Assembly (NCBI GenBank): GCA_032358165.1
Contig: JAALGY010000017.1
Span: 1,240,001 to 1,304,000, forward strand
Length of the DNA stretch: 64,000 bases
Source of the DNA: Diplosphaera chodatii
Lineage: Eukaryota; Chlorophyta; Trebouxiophyceae; Prasiolales; Stichococcaceae
Direction of reading: 5' to 3'
The notes beneath the pieces are model-generated. The model searched no databases, was not told the DNA's origin, and was given only the letters and a program-made list of their open reading frames with translations. Positions 22,401 to 34,444 of the stretch are shown piece after piece. Both the position numbers and the translations under genes were made by a program. Position 1 is the first letter of the stretch; each line of letters starts with the position of its first letter.

Positions 22401-25400
22401 CATCTACACAGCTACCATTATCGGCGGTCTCAAGGCACACTTGCCTATGCTCAAGCACTGCATGAAGCTACCATCACATGCTGATAAGCAGTCGGTGGCC
22501 CTGCCCTCAGCAGCCCGTGCTCATCTCTTGCTGTGCCCATCACTGCTTTGTATGCAGGGCGGGGGTGCTGATGGGCAGTCGTACACGGTCATGCAAGCCG
22601 GCTTTGGGGCATCAATGGCTGCCCTCGTCAGCTCTACTGCCTCCGCACCGCTATCACTAATCAGGGCTGACCCAGCGGACGGCTGCACGCCATTCAACCG
22701 ACCCACGGCATTTGCCGGCAAGGCGGTCATCATGGAGCGTGGCAACTGCTCCTTCCAGGCAAAGGCAAGGAAATGCACAGGCTGTCAATGTTCAAACTCA
22801 ATTGGAGGCAGCAATCAGTTTCATGCCTTGATTGTGTACACACTGCACGGGTGCTCTCCTTTAATCTGATAACAACAGGGAGTGACACTCAAATCATGCC
22901 TTTGCAGGTGGTCAATGCACAGGCTGCAAATGCAGTGGCTGTGTTCATCAGCAACACGGAGAACACGGGCTTCATGCGCATGAACCCTGATGACCCGACA
23001 CCCGGCTTCGATCCGCCGACCATCAGTATCCCATCAGCATCTCTGCCACGGAACTCTGCCAGGCCGATGTTTGCAGCGCTCACTAGCGGACAGGTGTGTC
23101 TCTGTACCCCACGTTCCTGTGAGCAGATAGAAAAGTGGGAGTATGAGGTGAAGCTGCAGGTGTGGAGGTGAGTATGAGGTGTGGAGGTGGAGCTGCAGGT
23201 TGTAGCAGTGCCTGCAGTTGCCTGCAGGCAGCCCTCTGATGCCTGTGATGTTGCTCTTGCAGGTGCTGAAAGTGAGGATTGCAAGCGCCTCGCTGCCACG
23301 CAAGCGCTTCGAGAGCCTGGCCTTCTTCACCAGCATCGGTCCGACACCGGACGGCCGCATCAAGCCTGACATCGTTGCGCCGGGCACCACCATCTCCGCA
23401 CATCAGTGCGTGGGCGTCCAGCGTCGCTAATCGCTGCTTCACACACATGTAGCACATCTTGCTTAGCAACTCAAGGACCGCTTGGTACAGAGTGATGTGC
23501 CATTTGCCGCACATCTGCAGTCGGAGTTTGATTTCACGCTTTTACTAGTTTGTACTGCCGCCCGCAGGGGCAGCAGCGGCAATGTGGGGCAGAGCAGCTG
23601 TGAGGTGGGCATCGACATGGGGACGTCCATGGCGACACCCATCGTGGCCGGCGCGGCGGTGCTGGTCCGCCAGTACTTCGAGGACGGGTGGTACCCCAAT
23701 GGCAGCCCCGTGAGCCAGTTTGGCTTCAACCCGTCAGCGCCGATGGTGAAGGCCGTCATGCTGGGTGCGCCTCAGCAGTGTCAATGCTCAGCCTGGTCTG
23801 CAGAATCGGACCAGTGCACGAGTGTGTTGATCTCGCCCCTCAGACTGCTTCTGGATAGGTCTGAAGATGCTTGCACATTGATGTTGCTTTGCAGGCGGCG
23901 CAGCATCGATGCAGGGTGTGACGCCTAGCAGTAACACCTTGTATGATGGCGTGCCACTAGAGCCAGCGCCGTCAGTTCGGCAGGTGGGCACTGGGGGCTG
24001 AATGTACATGTGCATCAGCGGTGGCCATGAGTGTGAAATACCTCACACTAGGTCCGGAGTGCTGGATGGCCCCGAGCTGGCCATGCTGTTGCAGGGCTTT
24101 GGCAGGCTACTGCTCACAAACTCCTTGCCACTCGATTCGGTACCTGGCGGCCCAAACATGCAGGTGATGCCTGGTTAATCTAGCTATTCATGGTGGCTTG
24201 ACTGTAGGGTAGGGTTGTTACACCTTGCCCTACTTGGTGAAAGTGTTTGCCAGGGCTGGTGGGTGTACAATGAGTATGCCCTTCGTAGCATGTTGCAAGC
24301 GGCGTGCTCCTGTCGCCCTGCTTCTAATGTATGTTACTACCTAATGCCGTCATCTGTGCAGATTGTGGATCAAGCACCCATGCTGACACCGGGCGAGACC
24401 CACAAGTACTGCGTGCGCGCAACCGGCGGCGCCATTGCCATCACCCTCGCCTGGGCTGACTTCCCATGCAGGTAGGTCCACAGACCGGCTGGCCAGCCTG
24501 AGGCTTGGTGAAATTGACACCTGGCAACCTGTGGCACTCAAGGGGCTTTCGGGCATCCGCGCAATGGCGACCGTTGCTTCTGTGGCTTCTGTGCAGCCCG
24601 TCCGCCCGGACATGTCTAGTGAACGACCTGGATCTGACGGTCCAAGCCAGCGGCCTGGCCGGCTACACCCTGTACGGCAACGGCCAGCCAGACAGACTGA
24701 ACAATGTTGAGCGGGTGTGCATGTCTCCACAGCCTGTCGTGTCATGAGCCTGCTGATGCTCGAGCCAACTCCTTGGTAAGGGTCAAGGGGTATGGTTCAG
24801 TATGCTCTTACACTCAGGTTCCACACAGCGGCGCAAGGCCGGTTCTCTGTGCAGACACCCAGCAGCGGTGGCTGGGTGCACAGTGATAGCCTTGTGTATC
24901 CCATTTAGGTGACCATCGACGACCTGGATCCCGGCATCGTGGTCATCACCATCATGGCGGTGACGCTGCCGCTGGAGCAGACCTACTCGCTGGCGGTGCA
25001 GGGGCAGTTTGACGGGCAGCTGGCTACTCCCTACAACCCCGGCTGGGACCACACTGCCTCCACGGTGCCGCATGCATGATGTGATCCTGTTCACATCTGT
25101 GAAGGATCGCAATCTGTACACCATGCTGTCAGCATCGTTGGTGCCATCGTTGGTATGCAGTGGGCGTTTTGCTCGTGGTTGACTGGTCGTGGATTTTCCT
25201 TGCAGCTGTGCAACCAGCCAACTTTCAATGTCACTGGGCCGTCTGGCATCATCAACGACAATGCCGCCTCCTTCAGCTTCATTGCAAATGGAGGTGCGCG
25301 CTGTGCAGTTCAACCGAGTCATTTGCAGGCGTCTCCACCCACAGCGTGGGACTTGATCTGCAGCTGATTGTATGGCGTAAGTGGGAGCGCTCATCAATGC

Positions 25401-28400
25401 GACGTGGTGCTGATGTCATTTGTCCATCTGTGGGGCAGTGTGTACAGATGCCGCTACACTGTATGTCCACTCGCAGCAACCCCCAGCGGTGTCCAATGTC
25501 GGCTGGCAACTGTGGCTGGAGCCACGTCGCCAGTGCCACTGCAGAACTGGGCCACCTGCAGCTCTCTGCGCTCCTACAGCAACCTGCTGGATGCCTCCTA
25601 CGTCTTCAGCGTGCGTGCCACAGGCGAGTGTTCAGTTTTCAGCAAGATGTTTGGGTTTGTACAACCTGTAGGCGAGCAGTATATAGTGTTACATCTGGCC
25701 CTCTCGTGAGCATATACGAGGTGCTTGTCAGCCGTGCAGAGCACTCCTCGACCCCCCGATGCATTTGAGACCCATTCAGTTGCCTGCAGGCTTTGCGCTG
25801 CAAACCTCGCGGCTGTTCACGGTCGACACCGCGGTGCCGCGTATCAGCGTCACAAGTTTCACAGCCAACCTCCGGCGCGCAGCCGCCGTGTTCACCGGCG
25901 CTGATGCCTCGGCCATCTCCTTCCGCTGCAAGCTGGACAGGTCAGCACCACATCCTCAATGGTTGGGCACCAGTCTCGCTGGCTCTGCTGTCGTTCACAG
26001 TGCCCGTCAGCCAGCATGCATGCGGGCATGACCATGGTCTGCATTGCAGGACATCGTCGAGCACCGTCACGAGTAGTGTGCCGCTGGTGCCGACAGACCC
26101 ACCAACGCTCCTGGGCCAGTATCAGCCATGCACTAGCCCTGTGGTGAGATTACCGATGTGGAACCGACTGCATGTTGCACCTCGCAGCCCACTGAATGGA
26201 CAACTTCACTTTCACGGCTTGGATTGTGCTCAACAGCTTGGGAGAAGGGTGCCAACCTGACAACAGAACCACACAAAAAGAAAGCCAAGGCTCCTGTCAT
26301 ATATAGGCATTCTCATCGCTGCCGGATGGCGGCTACACGCTGTCCATTCAGGCGCAGGATGGCGCTGGCAATACCAATGGCACGCCTGTTACACGCTCCT
26401 GGACAGTCGCAGCACCCTCCGGCAGCTATGCCCAGATCACGGTACACCCCCATCACGCTTTCAGTGTCGATGTGAACAACAGACACCAACAAAGGCTTGC
26501 ACTTCGAGCTGAGGTTGCAATTTGTGCATTTGCCTGTCACCCTGCCATCCCTGATGTCTTGCAGGGAGTGAATGCCACCTCCGGCCGGATCAGCTTCTCC
26601 TCATTCGTCACCACAGCTGGCGCCACTCCCCCGGCGCTGCAGTGCCGCGTGCAGCAGCAGTCGGATGCAACAGACTCGAACGTGGACGCCACCTCCAACT
26701 ACACATCCTGCACTAGTCCCCAGGTCATCTGCACCATGCAGATGCAGACGCACTGTGTCAACAATATACTACATCGACTGAGATACTTGCTTCAGAATAG
26801 GAACAATCAGCGGGCCATGTCATCAAGATCTGCACATGCAGACGTTTTCCGGGCTGAATGACGGCGTCTACACCTTCTCAGCTCGGACAGCCGGTACATA
26901 CGCCGGCTACCAGTCGTCCGTGCAAATCACGGTCGGCGCTGTGGCGCCGAGGACATCCATTGTGGCCGCCCCGGTGGCCACGTCTTCAACGGTCACCACT
27001 CTGAAGACAGCGCGCTTCGCCTGGGTCTCCAGCGGCGACGTCACCTTCGGCTGCAGCCTCGTGCGCAACGGGGCAGCCGGCAACTACTCCACCTGCGTCA
27101 GCCCGCGGTGGGTTGGTCTGCCCCTTACCCTACTGCTGCTTCTGCATGCATGAATTTCACATCCTGGTAATTGATGGCAATGCCCCATGCGCACTGGTAG
27201 TGGCATATGATGTCATGCTGTTGCCTGAGCATGATACTGGTTATTCTTCGGAATGCTCAAACCAGGATGCAGAGGGTCACCAAGTGTGCAGCTTCTCCTG
27301 CGCTTCATGGGCAGCACAACATGGCCAGCCCTGACAGCGCTGCACCTTCCATGCTGGCGCGGTTTGCGCGCAGGTCGTACCCGGACCTGGCAGACGGCCG
27401 GTACACCTTCAGCGTGTTTGGCACCAGCAGCGCCGGCGTCGCTGGGCAACCCGCCGTGGTGGACTTCACGGTGGACACCACAGCCCCCACAACCCAGCTC
27501 AGCTTCACCCCGGCGTGCGCATGTGTCATTGTGTCCTGTGCAATGCTGAGCACCCGACAGCAAGCCGCCAGCAGGTGTGCATTCCGTTGATATGCTTGGG
27601 GATGTGACGAGAACGTACCTGCGCCCGACCAGAGGTACAGTCAAAGCCAAGGGCACATCCCATGCTCAGCCAATGGCCCATAACCACGCCAGTCTGCCTG
27701 GGCGCAGGGACTCGCAGACGCCGGCCGTCATCACGGGGCCTGCCGGCGACCAGCAGATCACGCTGCTGTCGCACACCTTCAGCATCGCCTTCTCCACTGA
27801 CGACGGCACGGATGGCTCCGGCACCAGCACGTGGGTCATGAGCGATACAGCAGGGCAACGCAGAATGTTGTCGCTGACCTTCCAAATGGACAATGACAAT
27901 CCAAAAGCAGTTTGACATCATCCCGCAGGGTCATGGGCCGCCTGGCGCCCCGCACCAGCACAAGCCTCACACGCAGCCAGGTCACACAGCAGCTGCAGGT
28001 GACACACCCTGCAGCCAGCAGCAAGTTTAGCAGCCTGGGAGCCCAGTGGTACACTGCAGTGAGTAGCAAGACCTCAGCTGCAGTGGATCCTGCCACAGAC
28101 ACGGCAGCAGGCGGGTCTGCATATAGGACAGGTGCAGCCATCAGCAGGCTGGCGCTGCCCTTTGCCATTGCTGCCGCCGGCGCGAAGGCTCAACATGCCA
28201 ACAATGCGACGCCGCCAGCTGGTGCCCAATCGGCGGCGGCGGCGGCGGGAGCGTCAACAGAGTTCCAGGTCATCACCTCGCCGCTGGTGGTCACCCTGGC
28301 AGACGGGGCGTACACCTTTGCGCTGTACGCCATAGATGAGGCGGGCAACGCCGGCAGCACCAGTGAGTACAGGGTGGTGGTGGGCTCCGGGGCCTTTGCC

Positions 28401-28553
28401 CCGCAGCCGCCGTCGCCGCCGCCCCCCTTGCAGCCGCCGCCGCCAGGCAACTCCAGCCAGTACGCAGTACACAGGCACAGGATCTGTGGAGTGTATGCAG
28501 GTGCGGCATTCACATGTTTGGCCGCAGCAGCAGTGGCAGCACTTACTTTGTAG
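19493..28553 (+). CDS. Secreted subtilisin-like serine protease with PA and Ig-like domains
   Basis: About 30 exons, roughly 1,643 residues. The ATG at 19493 opens a signal peptide (LRHLLLVAVALCTV). The propeptide-like part has FIIAFDQRC and RAISYLPDDAVLAL. Catalytic residues are Asp in GDTGMDLDSC (about 360), His in DGHGTHCAGS (about 416) and Ser in GTSMATP (about 775). A protease-associated insert (VIMERGNCSFQ...NAQAANAVAVFISN) lies between His and Ser. Downstream are repeated Ig-like modules with a Cys pair and YTFS motifs (25477 to 27830), a Pro-rich stretch (PPSPPPPLQPPPP) and a hydrophobic C-terminus suggesting a GPI anchor or wall attachment. The catalytic triad is intact. GC donors fit at 22765 and 25624, and possibly 22435. 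Exon 2 and the last intron are the least certain. Likely extracellular or cell-surface; substrate unknown. Confidence 0.82.
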
Positions 28554-29139
28554 TCAGCAACCTGCTAGATCAGGCAGCATGTGGTAGAAGCATATTTGTT
28601 TGGCATTGATCGTTTCGTTCCGAAAACTGAATTTACAATTTGCAAGGGATAGTAAATTTTGCGCAGGCAATGAAAGAACTCTGACGCGCTGGGCAACCCC
28701 GCATACGCCACACAAGTTGCAATCAAATTCATATCACAAAGTCATTGCCTCCAGACCATGAAGAGCAGCAATCAAATTCTGTTTGATATCAAGTTGTGGC
28801 TACTGCAAGCTTGGAGCCATCAACAAACGAGACAAAGCGCGCATTGGGCCAGCCAAGCGCCGCTGCTAATTGATACGAGGTGCAGCTGATCACCAAACTC
28901 TCACATGGTTCCTCATGTGGGCCAGCGCCGCTGTCAACCCCTCGACGATGCCCCCCCTCAAACCGAATACCTTGCCTCGCGGCCAGAGCGGCGCTGGCTC
29001 TGAATATGAGCGCCGCCCGTGCCACGAGATAAGGCCCAGATGCCCACCGTGGCACCATCCGAATCTGTGCCAACTTGTAGCGTCAGAATCTTGCATGGAG
29101 AGGACCGAGGCCCTGTGCTGCAAGGAAGACCCATCCGCC
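28554..29139. other. Convergent 3' intergenic region
   Basis: This AT-richer stretch lies between the subtilase (+) and the ELF3-like gene (-). A TGTAA on the minus strand at 28633-28637 could serve the ELF3-like gene, about 500 nt after its stop. No coding signal was recognised. Confidence 0.45.
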
Positions 29140-31508
29140 TCAGCCGCAACCCGAGAATGAAAGCAGTATGCCGGCAGCAGACTCCAGTGCTGCAGGTGGT
29201 GCAGCAGACTCGGGATCATCGGCAACCCCCTCGATGCCGGCCTTGGAGCAGCCCGAGCTGATGGACTCAGCAGCACGCTTCCGACCTGTGGCCACGCCGC
29301 GCTTCAGTCCATGCTGCCTCTTGCTCTTGGTAGTTGTAGCAGAGGCCCGAGGTACGGCAATGGTCACGCCCCGGGGAGACACGCTGTTTCCATTGCGGTC
29401 AGGGTCGCTGTTCTGCCCGATGTGCTCCTCGCGGGAGGAGGGGGTCGACGTCGAGCGGGAGCGCTTCTTGGGGGGCACGGCAATGGGCGTCGGCGGGGAG
29501 CGCTTGCCCCCACCCGCAGCGGCGCGCACCGGCCTGGTGTGCACAGGCTTGGGCTGCTGCAGCGCAGGCGCAGCGGGCTGCTCAGCAGCGTGTGCGTCCT
29601 GGCTCGAGTAGAAAGCGTTGGCGCTGTTGACGCCAGCAGGCAATGGCGCGGCAGCAAAGCCGGCCTGCGTGGCTTGCCACCACTTGACGGGCTCGGCGCT
29701 CCGGACGCCAGCAGCAGCGGGCACCTGCCCTGCAGCGGCGGCCTCTGCCTCATCAGCCGGCAGGGCACCTGCACCAGGCAGCTGTCCCTGGCCGTACAGC
29801 ACAGACATGTGCTGTTGATGCTGCTGGTGGGCCGTGAGCGGCATGCCAGGCTGCGCCTGCATCCCGGAGCACAGCATCTGCTGCTGCATCTGGCACGCCG
29901 CCAGCTGCTGCTGCATGAGCGCCTGCTGCTGCGCCAGCGCCGCCTGCTGCATGGCCAGCTGCTGCTGGCCGCCATACTGTGTTGCGTACCACGCCGACAT
30001 TGGGTCGAAAGCTGCTGCCGGCCCGTACATGCCCTGCGCCGCAGCCTGCTGCTGCTGCTGCTGCTGCATCATCAGCATCAGCGAGGGCTGCTGCTGCATG
30101 CCGTGCACGCACTGCTGCTGCGGCTGCTGCTGCTGCTGCTGCGTGGGCTGCTGCGGAGAGGAGCTGCCCTGCCGCTGCAACACAGCCTGCTGCAGCTGCT
30201 GCTGGGGTGTCGGCAGCGGCTGTCCAGGCTGAGCAGCCTGCCGGGCGGTGTGCACCACAGGTGCTGCGTTGACTGCAGCGGCGGGCTTGGTCGGTGCTGC
30301 AGCGACAGCAGCGTGTGCCGGGGGTGACGACTTGACAGCAGCAGACGGTGCTGCAGCCAGCACACGCGCCAGTGCCATGTGATACAGTTCAGGCTCCTCA
30401 CATGCGGCCACCAGCTGGCGCTGCCGGCGCGTCGCAGCATGTAGCGCAAAGATCTGTGAATTGAACACGCCCTGCTGTGAGAGCAGCATCTCGCGAGCGC
30501 GGCCGTAGCCTGCCAGGCCCAGCTGCTGCCGCATGCGGGCCGCCGGCGCGAGAGCACGGCCAGCGGCGGAAGCACTACCCGCCGACAGCTGCGGGGCGTT
30601 CCCCGGCGTCGCAGCCTCCGCCGCCGACGCCCCGGCCAGGTGAGCGGCGAGCCGGGCCGCCTGAGAGTCCCGGGTGGCGCTCCCGCCGCAGGTGCTGCCG
30701 GTCCTGGCGGGCAGCTGCGTCATGCTGGACGCATGCGGCAGGCTGCTGGGCGCGGCGCTGGGGGCGGACGGCACCCTCAGCGCCGGCGGCTGCGGGGTGG
30801 CCAGCGGCGGCGGCGGCGGCAGCTGCAGCACGGCGGCAGCCTCGGGCAGGGGTCCCGAGCCCCGCGGCCCGCCCAGCAGACGCATCAGGTACTCGTCCTT
30901 CTCGTTGGGGTTACGCGCTGGAGTCGGCATCTGGTTGGCGATGCGCTCCAGGCCCCGGGTGAAGGTGCCCACGCTGGACGCCTCCAGCAGGCTGCACCCA
31001 TCCTGCAGTTGCAGAGATGCATGCAGCGTCCGAACCCTGCTGCAAGGACACCGACAAGATTGTAGCTTGCGGTGCGAACCTGCCCCTGACAGGGCTGTCC
31101 GGCAAGGTCAAGCGTCGCGAAGTTGTTGCGAGGGCGGTGACAAAGCGGGCGAGCAATCAGCCGCACCTGGCCTGAGCGCCGGGCCCACGACAGATCGTCG
31201 AGGGACTGCATCGAGCGCTGCGCGGCTGATCGCTTGCGGGTCAAGTCACCAAAGGCTAGCTGTGGGATGCCGGCCACCTGCTCGTGGGACGACTCATTTG
31301 AGCCCCGCCGCAGCCCCGCTGTGTCCTGCTGCTGCGTCTGCTGAACACCTGCTGCTTCGCTGGCGCCCGCTGGCACCTGAGCCTGCTTCAGGCTGTCCTG
31401 TTGCAGTGGACTGGGCCAGAAGCTCGGCCCTAGCCCGCACTTGCCTCCCTGCATGTGCGCCAGCGGCAGTAGCATCGTGCTGCTGGCTGCGTGCGCCAGC
31501 GCGGCCAT
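29140..31508 (-). CDS. ELF3-like glutamine-rich protein, copy 1
   Basis: Two exons, 31508-31167 and 31002-29140, about 734 residues; the phase-0 junction joins RRSGQ to DGCSLLE. The key block is GYGRAREMLLSQQGVFNSQI followed by FALHAATRRQRQLVA. It resembles the conserved plant ELF3 block in which an Arg/Ala-rich helix precedes QQ.VF..Q.F.LH and a K/R-rich QK segment. ELF3 is the scaffold of the circadian evening complex in land plants. The rest is Gln/Ala/Pro-rich with long Q runs. The C-terminus has a basic PPKKRSRS stretch that could be a nuclear signal. KDEYLMRLLGG is shared with copy 2 (48603-53382). The first in-frame ATG after an upstream stop is at 31508; an extra 5' exon is possible. 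The ELF3 assignment rests on one block and overall composition. Confidence 0.6.
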
Positions 31509-31881
31509 GTCGCAAGACTTATGCGCTGGATACACACTGGGCACCCACGGCCCGCATCGCCGCCCCGCGGAGTTCGGCAGCACTGCAACAGATGACGATA
31601 CAGAAGGGGCAGCCGGTGCATGCCGCACACGCTGTGGCTCTCAAACAATCAGGAGATACTGTTTGCGGACGCAATCTTGTGTGTCTGGCAAACCCTAATC
31701 TAATGCCTGCAGCAAAGTGTATTAACTCAGGATTACCAGGCCAGTGCTAGGTCGATGTTACGATGTGTGGCTGTTCAACCAAGAGAGAGACGACAACACA
31801 CGGTGTGTGTACTACTCCGAAAACGGCGAGTGGTTTGACAATCATTCAGCGCTAGTCCCAGAGCGATCATGGCTGCATGCA
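31509..31881. other. Upstream region of ELF3-like copy 1 and 3' end of the HAD gene
   Basis: Both flanking genes are on the minus strand. The frame of the ELF3-like exon stays open to a stop at 31641-31643 without an ATG. No promoter element or polyadenylation signal was recognised. Confidence 0.4.
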
Positions 31882-32841
31882 TCATGCGCTGACCAGTGCG
31901 CCCAGGGGCTCGAGCACAAAGCGCTCTATCGCCTCTGCAACGCCCTCCTCGTCGTTGGTGCTGACCACCACGTCCGAAACCGCTCGAAGCTCTGGCACCG
32001 CGTTGCCCATCGCCACAGCCAGACCCACCATTTGCGCCATCTCTACATCATTCTCGCCATCGCCCATCGCCATGACGTTCTTCGGATCAATATCTAGCAT
32101 TTCCAGCAGCCGCCGCAGCCCGTCACCCTTGGACGCGCCCTGTGGCAGGACCTCGAGCATGCCCGGCAGTGCCGTTGTGATGTGTGCACGTTCGCCCAGT
32201 GCTGCCTCGATGGCTGGCCTCTGCTCCTGCATGACATCTACTGGCGCAAGCAGGATGTACTTCTGGATTGGCACACTGGTGCCCATGATCTCCTCTAGGT
32301 TCTCGGTCAGCTCAGGAACTGGCTCGCCATACCAAACCAGCCTGTCGGTGTGCTCGTCAATGACGTTTGAGAACACGCGGTCACCAGAGTATGCTGCAAA
32401 TGTCAGGCCCATTGAACGTGCTAGCGTAAGGCCTTCGAGAGCAATCTCGCGCTCCAAGTCTCTAGAGTACAGCACCTTGCCTGCAGCGTCCATGATTATC
32501 AGGCCCTGTGTGAAGACGCCGGCAACAGGTGGCCCTATCTGCGGGAGGATCTCTGCCCATGGGCCCTTCGCTTTGCCAGTCGCCACCACTACTTTAATGC
32601 CGAGGCTGGCTGCTGTCTGAAAGGCACGTGCGGTGCGCTCTGTAAGCTCCTGCTTGCGGTTCAGCAGTGTGCCATCCACATCAGTGGCGATCAATTTGAT
32701 GTCTCCAGCATTCAGCATGCATGTCGTTGCTGCTGACGCTGCCGCACGCCTGGCAGTCCTGCGGTGCGCTACCTGCACGCAGCGTCTGACGGATGTGGGT
32801 GCTCTCAGCTGCACAACCCCGCAGCTTTGCAGGGTCTGCAT
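31882..32841 (-). CDS. HAD-superfamily Cof-type phosphatase, probably organelle-targeted
   Basis: Single exon of 319 residues from the ATG at 32841. All HAD motifs are present: DVDGTLL (nucleophile Asp), VVVATGK, the conserved Lys in ASKGDGL, and MGDGENDVEM. The cap lies between motifs II and III, as in Cof/HAD-IIB enzymes that dephosphorylate sugar phosphates, FMN or PLP; the substrate cannot be told here. About 60 residues before the first motif are rich in Arg, Ala, Ser and Thr (SVRRC..RRTARRAAASAAT) and look like a chloroplast or mitochondrial transit peptide. The frame continues upstream to a possible acceptor near 32924, so a 5' exon may exist. Lacking introns in the body is unusual among its neighbours. 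Confidence 0.87.
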   Translation of the reverse strand: MQTLQSCGVVQLRAPTSVRRCVQVAHRRTARRAAASAATTCMLNAGDIKLIATDVDGTLLNRKQELTERTARAFQTAASLGIKVVVATGKAKGPWAEILPQIGPPVAGVFTQGLIIMDAAGKVLYSRDLEREIALEGLTLARSMGLTFAAYSGDRVFSNVIDEHTDRLVWYGEPVPELTENLEEIMGTSVPIQKYILLAPVDVMQEQRPAIEAALGERAHITTALPGMLEVLPQGASKGDGLRRLLEMLDIDPKNVMAMGDGENDVEMAQMVGLAVAMGNAVPELRAVSDVVVSTNDEEGVAEAIERFVLEPLGALVSA

Positions 32842-33174
32842 CCAATCCCGCTCTTGGCCTGTGTCCAGCTGCAACTGTGCCGAGTCACAGCAAAATGCCA
32901 ACTGGATGATCCAGCGGGTCGCCTGCAGCAGGGGTGCCTACGTTGAGCTCGTATGTGCAGCTACCAAGCTCGCCTTCCGTATGGGCGAAAACTTGATGTC
33001 GGTGTCAAAGATGACCGTCTGAGCACATAGATCAATGTGATTTCGCAAAGGGAGAGCGCTGCACCGCTGCTCCTGTCCTCGAAGCTGTGGCCATGACTCA
33101 TGATGCTGCTGTGTCATGCTGACTGTATCGTGCAACAGCTTTAGTTTCGAGGTGGGGCAAGATGCAACGTTGTG

Positions 33175-33182
33175 CTATATAG
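33175..33182 (-). promoter_or_regulatory. Candidate TATA box (CTATATAG) upstream of the HAD gene
   Basis: The palindromic octamer lies about 335 bp upstream of the HAD ATG. The distance would leave room for a leader exon and intron, in keeping with the possible acceptor near 32924. Function is inferred. Confidence 0.3.
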
Positions 33183-33278
33183 GGCTACAGGCTTTGCTAA
33201 AAGCAGGCCCAAGAGTACGTCTTGCAAGGATTCACCTCAACACATGTGCTGGCGGCGCAGTGCCATAAATCACCACAT

Positions 33279-33283
33279 TTACA
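33279..33283 (-). terminator. TGTAA polyadenylation signal for histone H2A
   Basis: TGTAA on the minus strand lies about 140 nt after the H2A stop. No histone-type stem-loop was recognised in this stretch, which fits a polyadenylated histone mRNA. Confidence 0.4.
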
Positions 33284-33421
33284 GTGCACACCACCACAGC
33301 CGCTGACAGCGTGAAACTGCTCACTGCTGACATTGGCTGCCACTGGAAACGTGTTCAAATGTGCAAGTGTGTTTTTGGCGGTCTACAGACACACACCCAC
33401 ATCTACTCTCCAGTTGCCACA

Positions 33422-34444
33422 CTACTCGTCGTCAGCAGTCCAGCCCGGCAGGTGCCCTGAACCCTGCTGCTTGGCCTTCCTTGGTTTAGGAAGGAGCACC
33501 GCATGGATATGTGGGAGTACCCCTCCTTGTGCAATCGTCACACTGCAGGCCAGGGTAGATGCATGTTGCATGCAAGATGACCAATACAGCAGGGTCGTGC
33601 ATGCAACAGCATCAGCACGACGTACTTGTCCAGAAGCTTGCTGAGCTCCTCGTCGTTCCGCACCGCCAGCTGGATATGCCGCGGATTTATGCGGCGCTTC
33701 TTGTTGTCGCGGGCGGCATTGCCAGCCAGCTCCAGGACCTCAGCTGCACACGTCAGCACGCAGCCGCGTCACTGCTGGTAGAGCCTGGTGTGCAGCCAGT
33801 TGATATGCATCGAAATATGCAATGCGACATCAAATCACTATACAAGGCAGGCCGCAATGCATGAATGCACATCGTTGCACGATGTCCAAACCTGCCAGGT
33901 ACTCGAGCACAGCCGCAAGGTACACTGGAGCGCCTGCCGCCATGCGCTGTGCATATTTACCCTTCTTGAGATACCTACACCATCAATCACATGCAGTCGT
34001 TCGTTGGCTGCGTATCCTGCTGTGTCTGTGATCAGGATGCTGCAGTAACTGAAAATCAACTGCAAGGTACTGCGACAGGATTCAAACCGTCTGATGCGGC
34101 TGACGGGGAACTGCAGCCCTGCCTGCATCACAGCATCGAGACCAAGTTTAGCACTGCTGCAGTGACACCCAAGAATGCTGCTGGCCTCGCTCTTCAAGAC
34201 CTCAAGCACCAGGCTTTTATGTGCATGCAACGGTATACTTTTACTGACCTTGCTGCTCTGCGTCACTGGTGTTTCAAGGCACACGGAAGGTTGTCAGATT
34301 GTTGTCAGGGACAGCGGGACGGTTACAGTACGTTGGATGCATGTTGCAGATACTTCATGCTGACATGCACAGTGCAACGGATCATACAGGCAGACCTTTT
34401 GCAGAGCGGGGCTCTGCAGTAGTGGCTTTGCCTCGTCCTGACAT
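33422..34444 (-). CDS. Histone H2A, six exons
   Basis: Exons: 34444-34396, 34265-34249, 34122-34088, 33974-33892, 33743-33626, 33542-33422, giving 140 residues. The start [75 protein letters not shown] and [19 protein letters not shown] together cover the whole H2A fold, a core subunit of the nucleosome. The C-terminal tail ends GWTADDE and lacks the SQE/D motif of H2A.X. Exon 2 is only 17 nt (VTQSSK). Replication-dependent H2A genes are usually intronless, so this one may be a replication-independent copy; that is an inference from gene structure only. Confidence 0.9.

Larger units (their letters stand above)
32842..33421. other. Intergenic region between HAD and histone H2A genes
   Basis: This holds the HAD upstream region and the H2A 3' UTR, both on the minus strand. 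The palindromic CTATATAG at 33175-33182 and a minus-strand TGTAA at 33279-33283 are listed separately. No further coding sequence was recognised. Confidence 0.45.

Noticed and set aside
29311..30327. 338-residue plus-strand frame
   Set aside because: Antisense to the Gln-rich exon of ELF3-like copy 1; the Leu-rich composition is a by-product of complementing CAG codons.
31877..32620. 247-residue plus-strand frame
   Set aside because: Antisense to the HAD phosphatase, which has all catalytic motifs on the minus strand.
34080..34095. GGTTTGAATCC-like sequence on the minus strand, considered as a tRNA B box
   Set aside because: It lies just after histone H2A exon 3 and no cloverleaf, A box or anticodon arm could be built around it.
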